DNA of 64,000 bases from Diadema setosum (taxonomy: Eukaryota > Echinodermata > Echinoidea > Diadematoida > Diadematidae). This document shows, piece after piece, positions 48,634-59,071 of the stretch. The DNA lies in contig CM067066.1 of NCBI GenBank assembly GCA_033980235.1, positions 34,759,180 through 34,823,179 on the forward strand. The letters are read 5' to 3'. A program made the position numbers and the translations under genes. Every line of letters starts with the position of its first letter. The stretch's first letter is position 1. The notes under the pieces were generated by a model. It was not told the origin of the DNA, did no database searches, and saw only the letters and a list, made by a program, of their open reading frames with translations.

Positions 48634-50042
48634 TGTTTGAATGAGAGGAAGGGGGAAAAATTGGGTCAAAACAAGCAGGGCTGGTTCACTGGTTTCTAGT
48701 CCTGTAATTTAAAAGTACAAGCAAGCCTTGAAACTCTGGTCTATAATCACGAAATAAGTCAGCATCATCATCACCGGTATACAAAGTAGTAGGCCTAGGT
48801 GGTCCTGTCGAGACTTTAGGTTGTTCCTTCATGTAGTATGTGATTCTACCTATTAAACTCATAGTGTATGTGTATGGTGGGTGAACGGATAGATACGTCA
48901 TTCCTTAGGGAAGAGATTGGTGTGAGAGGACCTTTCTGTACTCTCTGGCTGAAAGTATTTTCTATTAGCACCCTGTGTATCATGGCTGTTAAGTGTATAG
49001 AACGAAAAGGTATGCACAGGACTAAGCACCATATATAAGCTTTGAAAACAATAATAACGATGAGACAAAAAACAAACTTATAAACAAACTATCAAACAAA
49101 ACATGGTTCAATTTGATTCTACACATCTGCTAAGTAAATTACGAACATGATGCATGACAGTGAAATTTGGGTGTTACAATAGAGTGTCTAATATACCTAT
49201 AGGCCCTATAACGTTAGATCTTCTATAAGAGGGAGGGGGAAAATGCATCCCATGCACTGATGGCATTGTTTCACTACATCTAGACCTAAGTAACAGAGAT
49301 TCAGACTGAACAGGATGGTAACGAGATTCGAAACTTCAAGAACTTTTGAAAACTTTTGACCTTGAAATTTAAGGTTGACTAAAAATTATGGTATTTTATG
49401 CCAATGGTTTCCCTGACCCTGTTCAATTTCACTAGCCTTATCACCACCCACTTCAAATTACTTCAACTTTGTATAGGTCTAGGTCTATCATTAATGTTTA
49501 TTAGACACCCTACAGAATACTGAATACAGAGTCACCTAATTCCATTGACAATTGTTATTTAAGTAATCGTGTAAATGGCGGGTAAATTACAGAATACCGG
49601 CAGCCAATCACGGAAAGCGCAAATGGCTACGGGTACCTATGAAAAAAGTCTCCAAAATCTTCATTTTCATTAGAAAGTTGAGCAACACTGAAGACACACA
49701 CAGCATACCATTATAATTAGTCAATCTTAAATTTTAAGTTCGTGAAACACCCCCTAGGTGTCTGTGTATACAGCGTATACATAAGACGTTGAGACATTCA
49801 GTGCACTGCCCACGAACCTGAGATGTGTCAGCGCAACGTGAATCAATACTACGCCGAACCTATCGGCGTGGATGTCCATACCAAGAAGGTATAAACAGCT
49901 TCGCTCTGCGTGCGGCATAGCTAAACGTGTAGACCATCTACAGTACTATGTTTATCACGACGAACATGATACAATACTGAAAACTACGTTCTTACCTCGA
50001 CCTCTGAATAGGGGGTAGCTTCGCCAAAGCCTTCGCTGACAT
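34438..50042 (-). CDS. TSNAXIP1: TSNAXIP1 ortholog, translin-associated factor X-interacting protein 1 (16 exons, complete)
   Basis: Exons: 50042-49996, 48547-48406, 47886-47638, 47014-46880, 46221-46057, 45551-45367, 44586-44475, 43744-43683, 43212-43123, 42645-42495, 38663-38535, 38047-37877, 37255-37166, 36690-36538, 35824-35718, 34651-34438. Total 2,202 nt (733 aa plus TGA), with all phases joining in frame. Blocks match human TSNAXIP1 in order: YREVFEYLIEDFKAYKPL, HQREKIRELEPLK, EDPVKMKIALK, NYGDVVPRRDFE, TPRPDWDRC, KSDQLVTLLLKEI. Residues of about 165-395 are charged and coiled-coil-like. The N-terminal 100 residues are Ser/Pro/Gly-rich and look disordered. Known: the human protein binds TSNAX and is testis-enriched; a role in sperm or ciliated cells here is inference. 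Donors of exons 5, 7, 9 and 10 are weak (GTTTGA, GTCTGT, GTAGTC, GTCAGC). Intron 10 (38664-42494) holds the tRNA-like array. Confidence 0.93.
35209..35664 (+). repeat. Widespread interspersed repeat (CCTCCGCCAAGG type), TSNAXIP1 intron 15
   Basis: Starts ACCTCCGCCAAGGGAGGAGG and ends GGTCTGCGCTCTAAAAGTGC. I recognise this as a repeat type with relatives in many animal genomes. No coding capacity. Confidence 0.5.
36278..36443. mobile_element. Tigger/pogo-like MITE, TSNAXIP1 intron 14
   Basis: CAGTGCACTCTCATTACAAC start and TGGTGGGATTTGCCTG end, with TA on both sides, and ATTACAA/AACAAA words like the 7067-7242 element. A diverged member of the same kind. Confidence 0.5.
36827..36984. mobile_element. 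Small palindromic MITE with GGCACCGTTT ends, TSNAXIP1 intron 13
   Basis: A perfect 10-bp inverted end (GGCACCGTTT) and partly complementary inner sequence (CATGAAACTTGTTA against TGACAACTTTCATTAA). Confidence 0.55.
37379..37862 (+). repeat. Three tandem diverged units of about 200 bp abutting exon 12
   Basis: ATTCTTTGAAACTTCTCTTT, ATTCTTTGAAACTCCTCTTT and ATTCTTTGCAAATCCTCTTT start the units near 37379, 37587 and 37784. TGGGGAAAATGTCAATGATT is shared. The last, partial unit runs to within about 15 bp of the exon 12 donor. Confidence 0.6.
38730..38743 (+). repeat. Left copy of the 14-bp direct repeat flanking the array
   Basis: TAAATGACAAAGTA immediately left of the array, identical to 41785-41798. 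This fits a target site duplication made on insertion of the whole array. Confidence 0.7.
38744..41784. repeat. Head-to-head array of 267-bp tRNA-like units in TSNAXIP1 intron 10
   Basis: Left arm 38744-39584 has its tRNA-like module on the minus strand; right arm 39587-41784 has it on the plus strand; two bases (AT) separate them. Complete modules: minus 38964-39035, 39231-39302, 39498-39569; plus 39713-39784, 39980-40051, 40247-40318, 40514-40585, 40781-40852, 41049-41120, 41316-41387, 41583-41654; a partial one at 38744-38768. Units differ by isolated changes only (such as one extra T near 40868, one G-to-T near 40427). Each module has an A box (TGGTCTAGTGG), a B box (GGTTCGAATCC), a T arm with 7-nt loop and a near-complete acceptor stem. 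The anticodon loop has C instead of U at 33 and a T-T mismatch closes it, so it is tRNA-derived rather than a working tRNA. Each unit also has a 7-bp CCATGAT/ATCATGG hairpin just past the module. Confidence 0.9.
41785..41798 (+). repeat. Right copy of the 14-bp direct repeat flanking the array
   Basis: TAAATGACAAAGTA immediately right of the last unit fragment. The unit's own continuation there (TTGAATAACAAAGCA) is similar, so microhomology at insertion is also plausible. Confidence 0.65.
46438..46683. mobile_element. MITE with TACTGTATACGCC-like ends, TSNAXIP1 intron 4
   Basis: The left end TACTGTATACGCC and right end CGCCGTATACAATAGT are inverted relatives. The interior has repeated TTCGCGAA words. 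Confidence 0.5.
47129..47337. mobile_element. Palindromic MITE with TACTGYAAAAGTGGA ends, TSNAXIP1 intron 3
   Basis: TACTGCAAAAGTGGACATTTTC against the inverted GAAAATATCCACTTTTACAG. Both ends are followed inward by CGCG-rich words (ATTTCGCGC, TGGCGCGAAA). Confidence 0.55.
48550..48632 (+). repeat. (GA)n(GT)n microsatellite next to TSNAXIP1 exon 2
   Basis: Begins 3 bp upstream (minus sense) of the exon 2 acceptor at 48547. On the transcript it reads (CA)n(CT)n and serves as the polypyrimidine tract of that acceptor. Confidence 0.85.
48686..48901 (-). other. Candidate alternative 5' exon of TSNAXIP1
   Basis: Open frame between TSNAXIP1 exons 1 and 2. After a polypyrimidine-AG it reads MTYLSVHPPYTYTMSLIGR, later YYMKEQPKVSTGPPRPTTLY and DDDADLFRDYRPEFQG, a protein-like composition. 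No donor joins it to exon 2 in frame. A weak GTACTT after CTT would join exon 3 (phase 0). It could be an alternative first coding exon or chance. Confidence 0.28.
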
Positions 50043-50044
50043 AA

Positions 50045-50068
50045 TTACTTTACCGTCGTGAATGGCAT
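50045..50068 (-). promoter_or_regulatory. Seven-codon upstream ORF just before the TSNAXIP1 start
   Basis: An ATG at 50068 (minus) opens a seven-codon reading frame that stops with TAA only 2 nt before the main ATG at 50042, in another frame. If the transcript starts upstream, this uORF would force leaky scanning or termination-reinitiation. The transcription start is not known, so the regulatory meaning is inference. Confidence 0.35.
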
Positions 50069-50223
50069 ATAGGTCTACATCAACGAATGTCGTCTATAAA
50101 CTAAATTCTGGGTTCAAAAAGTAAACAACGATCGTATTTTGTTCGTAACGTTAGATTCTGGCAGCAGGTAGGTAGCCTCACACGACTTCCGACGACTGAG
50201 TAGCGCACCCTATACCCGTTGTT

Positions 50224-50278
50224 ATGGCAGCATGTACACAGTCCTGTGATCCTGCTGCAACCCTTCCGGGCCGTGAAG
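50224..50278 (+). other. Candidate first exon of a transcript divergent from TSNAXIP1
   Basis: The ATG at 50224 opens MAACTQSCDPAATLPGRE and meets a GTATTG donor after 55 nt. It lies about 180 bp from the oppositely oriented TSNAXIP1 ATG, a bidirectional-promoter arrangement. No downstream exon was recognised, so it may be chance. Confidence 0.22.
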
Positions 50279-51588
50279 GTATTGATCAATGTTCGTCCTT
50301 TAAAGAAATGAAAACATGTAAGAATCATCTTTGCAGCATAAACATATGCACTGGTGTGAAAATTATATGTTTATATTGCAAATACATGGATTTTCAGTCT
50401 GTAAAATATCGATCATGAAAATATTGACCCCCGCTTGAAAGGAACAGCTTTATTGGTGCATTGCGAAGGTACAACAAGTTTTAGCCAATAGCTGATAGCG
50501 ATGCATAATATGACCATCGGTCATATGTTTTGTAAGAGATCACCCCATCTCTCACATCTATTCTGACTAAATACTCATCGTTTTCGTACCCATAATTTCA
50601 TTCCCTTTTATTCCCCAACTGACTTTACAGTTTACTTTCGACGATGAGAAGAGATGTACTCTGACTAGATAAAGAAACATATTTTTCCTAAGTTCGGATT
50701 GATGACACTACCAACTTGTCATGTTGGCCTTTGTCCTCACTTCCTGATAATAGGGAAGAGAAGAGCGATATGCCCACCCAGTAGAACAGATACGTCTGCA
50801 TACTAGGCTTGTGCAACAGGCGTTTGGGGATGAATTATGACAACGTTTGACACTCGCTGGGTGTTACCGCGCTCTAAGTGGTCATTATTTCTATTTTGTC
50901 AATACACGGTTTGACACTTTATTTCATCAGCATGGTAGATTAGCGGACTGATGCACATTTAAGATATACATGTATTCATTGAAGCGTTGCTTACATGTAT
51001 ATCACCAATAATAAACAAATGAACAAGCTTTCGAACGAAGAAGAAGACGACGAAGAAGTATAAAAGGAGCAGAATAAAACGAGTAATATAGTTATTGTAC
51101 AGTGCGATGCATTGGATTAATAACATTACCGTTAAAACAATGACAATTATCAGGGGCCGCGGAACCGGGAGGGCTGGGGGGGGGGGGGGGGTCTGCACCC
51201 CCCCCCCCCCCCCCCCCCACACACACACACATACACTTTTGGTTCGTGAAAAAAAAAGAAAAAAAAAGAAAAAAAAATCGGGGTGGGGGATCACAAGATT
51301 CCACACTCAGATTCTTCCAGTCTGATGACGATGAACTAAGAACGTTGATTGCAACTTATACAATGAACTGTGACATATATTATCTGCATTATGCTTTACA
51401 CGGATCAAGGTGCCAAATATCATAACATTGATCATTATATCCCGCTGTAGTCGTGTGCCACCCACCCCACCCACAGGTGGTCATCTGTACCGCATGCGCG
51501 TTCCCGATTTTTGGGGAAAAGGGTGTACTTTAGAGGCTAATTCTAGAAAACATCCCGAAAATCGTTGAAACCGGTTCTTTTAGTATTT

Positions 51589-51591
51589 CAT

Positions 51592-51634
<43 letters not shown>

Positions 51635-51637
51635 TTT
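51589..51637 (+). repeat. (TTTA)n microsatellite
   Basis: About twelve TTTA units. Neighbouring simple tracts: (GAA)n at 52081-52182 and (AATAC)n at 54232-54290. Confidence 0.9.
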
Positions 51638-53033
51638 CCAGTTTTATTTAATCAGAGTAGTATAGCCTCGTCAGTTACAAAACTACTTTCAATGAGGGCT
51701 CTGCTAAGGAGTATGAAATACAATACATAACATACAGTATAATATGTCACGCGGCATTAAGGTGTCAAATATATGAAAAAGCAAAAGTTTACAGATAAAA
51801 CTGCAACTCACAAAACACTGATTCAAAACATCATTACACATTGATAACGATAAAGTTAAAATATCTGTAAACATGATCAATAATACATCATTAAAATATA
51901 CGTTGTAGCACATAATTCTAAGATTATTGTTCATTAATTTCCATAAGTAGAATAAGATAGTATATGTACGTTAAAAGACAATGCACAAAACTTATATTGT
52001 CTGATTTTTTAGTCCCAAAATGACTCCAATCGTCGACGAATTATGTTAGCTGTAAATGTGCGGAGCACGAAGAAAAAAAAAAGGAGAAGGAAAAAAAAGT
52101 AAAAAAAGAGTAAGAGAAGAAGAAGGAGAAGAAGAAGAAAAAAAAAGAAGAAGAAGAAGAAGAAGAAGAAGAAGAAGAAGAAAAGGTCTTATTTACCCAG
52201 GGTAGCCTCTTCAGTGTTGCCACTGCTCTACCAGAGGACCCTGTCATTACCCTGGCGTTGCCAGATACCCATTTATACACCTGGGTCGAGAGGGACATTG
52301 TAGGTAAAAACATCCTGTCCAAGGACGTATCAGCACTGGGCGGGACTCGACCTCGGATCCTCCGATCGGGAGTCGGGGAGTTTTATCCACTAAATGTCAC
52401 GGCGCCCCCCACGATAAAGAAGAATGAGGAGGAAGAAGAAGGAAGAGGAAAAGGTAGTAAGAAGAAAAGAATGAGATAAAGGAAGGAGGGGCAAAGAAGA
52501 AAAGACACTCATTAACTATGACAATACGTTAAACGGCTTAACAAACAAACGTAGACCAACAAATTCTGCTATAAATTTAGAAATAAAACGCATAAATCAG
52601 TGTATACATATGTACTTTACAAATCAGGGATACTAGTATGGACCGCGTGCGTCCTCGCATTGATGCTCGGAATGCAGTGACATGCTCATGATGTGAGGTT
52701 ATTTTTTCCCGAAATATCATTAATTATGGGTAGATGTCATTTTTTTTTCGAACAATCTTGAAATAGGGTCCCGAATAGGGTTAGCTTCACCCCCCCCCCC
52801 CCCCGAAAAAAAAAAAATCCGAAATAGGTGTCGTGCGGCTGCTTGGCGTTTGCCCCGATTCTCCCAACTCACACTCGTGCATGATGGCGTCCCTTCGAAA
52901 AGCCAGTGATAGGGAATTAAAACCTATCATAGCCAATTTCTATTTGGAACAAGCATGTTGTATGACGGGGGAGGGGGGGGGGGGAGATGGGACCGTATGC
53001 AACCACAAACCGTTTGAAAAAAAAAAATTCTTT

Positions 53034-53778
53034 GATGGAAATAAATAAACTATTGAATTGAATTGAATTGAATGATTGAATTGAATTGAATTGAATTGAA
53101 TTGAATTGAATTGAATTGAATTACATAGAATAAAACATTGGAAATAGCATAAGTGACTCAATCTGCTCGGACCCGTGCATGTTCACAAAATTGTATCCTG
53201 TATACCCTAAGAGTGTTACCAGACCAATATCAATATATCATTGTGGACAAGTCTCCGCGACTTGGCAGCAACTATGGAGACTTCGCAGAGACGCTCGGCT
53301 CCGCAACCAGCTGAGACTGGAATAGTTTATTAAAGTGGAAAGAGGCTCTGAAAAGAAAGAAAAAGAAAAATCGAACACGTTCGATTCTCTTTAATTGCAA
53401 CTCCATGGAGACTTGTGATGGAAATAAATAAACTATTGAATTGAATTGAATGATTGAATTGAATTGAATTGAATTGAATTGAATTGAATTGAATTGAATT
53501 ACATAGAATAAAACATTGGAAAAAGCATAAGTGACTCAATCTGCTCGGACCCGTGCATGTTCACAAAATTGTATCCTGTAGAGTGTTACCAGACCAATAT
53601 CAAGATATCATTGTGGCCAAGTCTCCGCGACTTGGCAGCAACTATGGAGACTTCGCAGAGACGCTCGGCTCCGCAACCAGCTGAGACTGGAATTAAAGTG
53701 GAAAGAGGCTCTGAAAAGAAAGAAAAAAAAAATCGAACACGTTCGATTCTCTTTAATTGCAACTCCATGGAGACTTGG
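53034..53778 (+). repeat. Direct duplication of a 360-385-bp unit with (TTGAA)n tail
   Basis: Unit 1 is about 53034-53415, unit 2 about 53419-53778, nearly identical. Each begins GATGGAAATAAATAAACTAT plus a TTGAA microsatellite, then CTCCGCGACTTGGCAGCAAC, then ATCGAACACGTTCGATTCTC. The AATAAATAAACTATTGAA start resembles LINE 3' tails of CR1/L2 type. Confidence 0.65.
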
Positions 53779-54302
53779 TTGCATTCCTATAAAAAGGAGA
53801 AGCTGCGGAGACGTCAAGGAGATGTTTCCGCGACGTCTCGGCGACCGCGGAGACTCGAGTCGCCATCATGCAGGTCGCCAACAAAGTCCAATGAGATATA
53901 GTGTACTTGAGTACCCTGTTACGTGTACGTGAAAGACTTGCTGCTGTATGTGCAAGAGCTACAAAGTAATATGCTGCCCTCGAACGGCCTTGGTTTATCA
54001 ATATCGATGCATGTTTTACCAACAGCATCTCGGGGAACAGGACTGGTAGTGCATGTGGTGAAAACAAAGGCTCCTTGTGCCGGTTTTGAAGCATCTGCCA
54101 TGTGATATTTGCACATCATCCTCAGTCATGCTGGGAAAAGAAATCTCAGGATGACGAGGTGGGGCTTGGACTGGACATGTCCACTGCTGGAAATGATGTT
54201 TAAATAGAGACTGTATAGGGCCTACCTATACATACAATACAGTACAATACAATTTACAATACAATACAATACAATACAATGCAATACAATATAATATTTA
54301 CA

Positions 54303-54427
54303 AATTAAACATTACAAATTAATCACTTTTGAATCGATTGTCCGATTTTCCTCAAACTTTCCGGCTGATATATTCTACTTATAATGCTGTTTTCCCTCAA
54401 TCCTGTGGCCTTTGGTTTCCTTTAATT
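54303..54427. repeat. Palindromic repeat family B, terminal fragment
   Basis: GAATCGATTGTCCGATTTTC, CTCAAACTTTCC and TTTGGTTTCCTTTAA match the right end of family B. Confidence 0.5.
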
Positions 54428-55504
54428 GCCCTTTAAGAAGTCAATTGACAGTGTTGAATAAATCGTCATATCTATTTGCTGATATGTATATAGTAATAAA
54501 AAAACCCAATTTATTCATAAAGCGTATATCACAAAAAAAAAATCATCTCTACAATGCACTCTAAGAAGGGAAAAGACAGAAGAAAGGGGGTAATTTGATC
54601 ATAAACACTTTAATAAACTGCAGATCAATAATGTATATAATATACCGGACTCAACATAAGCGGAGCATGGACCCGTGGCTTGGGGCTGCTAAAATGATAT
54701 TGGGCCACCAAAATGATATAGAAAAAAGGCTATCTTTTGGTGGCCCAATTGGACAGCTATGCAAGAGTCAAAATAAATTTTATGTCTCCTTTTATTTTGG
54801 GCCACTACGCTTCTTCTACGAACCACCACAGGAAAAAAAAAAAAAGTGAGTGTTGAACTCTGATATCTCGTCGCTGGGGCGACAAGACCTCGTATCTACA
54901 AAATGTCAAATGTTCAGGAGAGCCAAAAAACATGGCGGCCAAAGCACTGTAGCGAATGGATAGCCTTTCCTTTGACATGCCGTGGTGGCTTCATTTTTGG
55001 AGTTGGGATTTGGACAAGTTAACCCATTATTTGACCATTAATCCATAAAAGTCATTTTCACCAAAATTGCAGATACAAGTCTTGTCACCCCAGCGACGAT
55101 ATATGTAACTATCAATCACTTTAAAACTGCCCATAAAACATTTTTTTTTTCATTTTGAATGATTGAAAATGGTGAATAGTTTAATTTCTCCCGCCATGTT
55201 ACTTAATAAACACTCAAGTCATTAAACGTAATCGACCTTATCATGTATCATCTTCCGACTTTCTGCGTGCAATACACCAAATACGGTCAAGCCTGCATTA
55301 GCGGCCACCTGTAGTAGGCGCCCTATCAGAGTTGAGAGCCAATGCACACGTATTGAACTCTTCCGTGTGTATTTGATATGATAAAACGACTAACAACTAG
55401 ACTACGCTCAATTTCATAGAAAGCATGCAAAACCGGTGACGTACGTGCTGTGCTGCGTGGCCTGTACTAATTAATATCCACAAACAGATCGAGTGACGAC
55501 GAAA

Positions 55505-55700
55505 ATGGCGACGAATAGTGGTGAACGAAGCTGTTCGGCAATCAACCAAAACACTGAAAATTCTGACCCGTCTGACAGATTGAGGCGACTTTATCCAGCA
55601 GTTAATGAAGACGAGACTCCTCTACCTCGAACATGGAATCCTAGAACAAAATCAACCTTCATCGGGCTGTCACAGCACAATCTTCGTCTGCACTATAAAG
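55505..55700 (+). CDS. RANBP9: RanBPM (RANBP9/RANBP10) ortholog, first coding exon only
   Basis: The ATG at 55505 is the first after an in-frame TAA. The exon codes 65 residues plus one base and ends at AAAG/GTAGGC. Residues of about 28-65 ([18 protein letters not shown], then [14 protein letters not shown]) match the segment leading into the SPRY domain of vertebrate RANBP9 and RANBP10 ([31 protein letters not shown]). Known: this protein is a scaffold of the CTLH E3 ubiquitin ligase, with SPRY, LisH, CTLH and CRA domains. None of those is encoded in this window, so the remaining exons should lie beyond 64000. Vertebrates have two paralogs; invertebrates usually one, so the 9/10 choice is nominal. 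Confidence 0.9.
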
Positions 55701-57990
55701 GTAGGCGCAGAGAATGCAGTCAAAACATCGTTGATGATTCACCGCTGCAATGCAGCTAGTATGTAGTGCCCGCTCCTCATCAGAGTGCACACGACATAGC
55801 AGAGCTAGAGGTCTATCAACAAAAATTCGTACAGGCAGCCGGCCTATGCTATGCATTGCCATTCAAGTGCAGGTTTCTCGTTAGCTCGGATCGCCATCTC
55901 TTGGTAGTTACTCGGCCATATCAATCAAGTTGGAAAGACACATGACTGAATGCTTTGTTTGTAGTTTATCTGTGTATTGACAAGAAAAAAGAAAAGAGAA
56001 GAAAGATCTCACAAATCCTGAAAGATTCTCGTCTAACATGGTAAAAGTTTAGACTCTTCACTTGCACTCTGATAAACATAAACACATGACTCACACAAAA
56101 GTTTTCATGACATCATCAATAGGTTCTACATGTAAGTAGGTTCTGCAACATTACCCTCAAACTATGTTCAATTGTGGCAAGTAAATGGCAGTAATACAGT
56201 TTTGGACCCCCATTTGTTTCATAACAAATGAAACAAATGGCTTTCTACTTGTCACTTTAAAAAGAAAAAAAAATAGATTGGGTTCTAACTCTATGAATTG
56301 CCATGCCTTCCTTGCGACTTTAGCTCTTTATTTTGTGTTTCAAATAAAACTAAATATTCTCTAAACCAGGCCTGTTCAGTGTTTCACTGAAAAGTGAAAA
56401 TATGTAGGTCCTATATTGTGTACATTTTTTTTTTCTCCTTGACTGCAGGAGCATAATTGAATCACACACTTGTAGTTGTAGGCCCTACATTTTAATTAAT
56501 ATATATATATATATATTTTACGTCGGAAGAAAATGACATTTTGTAAAGTTCTTTTTATCCCATGCTGCACACTGACACTAGTCTGATGGTCCTTGACCAG
56601 TAGAAATCACTGTCGGACTGTGGGTACCTACTTGTCCGACAGAAAGGTCAGACCAGTAGACAAAAAAAAAAAAATGGGTTACTATGCAGCCATGTTCTAT
56701 CACCTACTGTAGCACCTGCAGTGACATCACAAATTGTTTAGAGTTTCGACCCTCCTAGAGAGAGGCTGATGTATGGTACACAATAGCTACCAAAATCTCA
56801 CAAATATACTGTTGAATGGATTGCTGATTTTCCTCACTTTCTTTATTTTCGTCACTATGGGTTTTTTTTTTTTTAATGATTTTGTTGAATGTACATAAAA
56901 ATTTCTGAACAGTTCCTATGTTTAGAGGCATTTCTTTCACTTTCCAGATGTAGAATGCAAGAATGAAAAGAAAAAGACAACTACAAACAAATATTGGTGT
57001 TTCACCTGTATTCCTTCATGCTTGAATTTAAAATTCTTCTGAATTCATGTTTGTTTACAATGTAGACAAAAAAAAAAAAATTGTTCCCCCTCAGAACAGG
57101 CATTGCTTTGAATTTAAAAGGATGGTTCTCAAGCAACCATCCATTGGGGTGCCATTCTAAGTGAATTTATAATGTTCAAATAGCTGTAACTTTCTCTTTG
57201 TTTGAATTTTGCCAATTGTGAATTGATCTATTGATATGTTAAACTACATGCATTTGATCTAGCGATATGTTGAAGTACATAGTATCGGATATGATCTATT
57301 GATATGTTGAACATATCAATAGAATGATCTACTGATATACTGAACTGTTCGTCATAGCTAAAGTATGGGATTATTACAGCTGTATGTGAATGTATGTGAG
57401 TGAGTGATTGAGTGTGTATGTGATATACATGTGGTTTAAGACAGCATTTTACCAAGTAGGGCCAATTTGCATATTTAGGTAAAATTGAGAGGAGTTTCGT
57501 GTGATTAGCAGTCCCACAGATGATTGGATTTACACAAACATGTATACATAAAAAACAGCAGTCATTATAAATATAGCGTACAAGGAAGTGATCATCCATG
57601 GGGATAATATAATTAATACTGTGTATTTGCATGTTGATTTGCATGTTGAAATTAAAAATCTGTTTTACAGTGTGGATCCTCTTTCTTTCTCTCTCTCTCT
57701 CTTTGAGCTAATTTTCAGAGCTACAATTTCACTGAATGATGCATTTTTTTTTTTTTTTAATCAGACTGATATCCAATGCACCTAAGTTATTTAAAACTAT
57801 ATTCATTGTATGGCTGTTTTAAATCACTGTAAGTAAATTTTTCCTTGAATACTCATACTTGTTGACTCATTTACTTTGCATTTGGTTAAAGTTGCAGGAT
57901 CAGTAAACATGAGATGTTACACTTGAAGATCTCAACCCTTTGTTCATTGATGTAAGCCTGAAGGACTTTTTCGATAACACCCTCCTGTCG

Positions 57991-59071
57991 TTTTTTGGCT
58001 CACCTGAGCCAAAGGCTCAAGTGAGCTATTGCGATCGCCCTTCGTACGGCGTCCGCCGTGCGTCGTGCGTCGTGCGTCGTCCTGCGTGCGTAAACTTTTT
58101 ACATTTTCATCTTCTTCTTGAAAACCCCAAGACCAATTTTCATCAAACTTGGCAGGTAGCATCCCTAGGGAGTTAGGAACTTAATTTGTTAAAATGGGCA
58201 CCATGGCCCACCTAGGGGGCCCCCAGGGGGGCCCAAACCCCCCAAAATTAAGGAATCTGTAAAAATCTTCTTCTCTAGAACCAGAAGTGATAGAGCTATG
58301 TTAATACTATTAGTTAGTACATTGATGACTGTAGTTTCAAGTTTGTTCATGGCAGAATCAGGGGTGCCCCCCTTGCGACCCAGGGGAGGGGGGTGGGGAG
58401 GGGTCCTAATAGGGCCTAAATTGTACATTTTCATCTTGTTCTTGAGAACCCCATGACCCATTTTCACCAAACTTGGCAGGTAGCATCCCTAGGGGGTTAG
58501 GATCTCATTTTGTTAAAAGGGGCACCATGCCCCACCCAGGGGGTCCCCAGGGGGCCCAAACCCCCTAAAATGAAGGAATCTTTAAAAATCTTCTCTAGAA
58601 TCAGAAGTGATAGAGCTAAGATAATACTATGAGTGAGTACATTAATGACTGTAGTTTCAAGTTTGTTCATAGCAGATCCACCAGGGGTGCCCCTCTTGGG
58701 GGCGGGGGGGGGGGGGGGGGGGGGGGGTTGGGAAGGTCCAAATGGGGGCCTGAATTGTACATTTTCATCTTCTTCCTGAAAACCTCATAATGGATTTTCG
58801 TCAAACTTGGCAGGTAGCATCCCTAGGGGGTCAGGATCTCAATTTATCAAAGTGGGCACCATGCCCCACCCAGTGGGCCCAAGGGGGCCCCAATCCCACC
58901 CAAATTAAGGAATCTTAAAAAATGTGGGCCCTTATTGTACATTTTCATCTTCTACTTGAGAATGCCTGGTCAAATTTCAGTAGAGCTGTGAATAATTTAG
59001 ATTAGTGACTGCGTGAAAGGTGAACTTGCGATACGCAGGTGAGTGCTAGACCCGCGGGTCTCTTGTTTTTT
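57991..59071 (+). repeat. Modular 1.1-kb repeat with hairpin ends, RanBPM intron 1
   Basis: Starts TTTTTTGGCTCACCTGAGCC (hairpin) and ends GACCCGCGGGTC (59049-59060, perfect 12-bp palindrome) followed by TCTTGTTTTTT. Between are about 3.5 units of about 325 bp sharing AAACTTGGCAGGTAGCATCC and GGGCACCATG with GGGGGCCC runs. I recognise similar sequences from several marine invertebrates; the class is unclear. Confidence 0.6.

Larger units (their letters stand above)
50280..55480. other. Intergenic DNA between TSNAXIP1 and RanBPM
   Basis: Holds G/C homopolymer runs near 51170-51220, simple repeats, the duplicated LINE-tail unit, a family B fragment and a fragment of the CAGTCAAACCTG MITE near 55286. 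No exon recognised apart from the weak candidate at 50224-50278. Confidence 0.5.
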
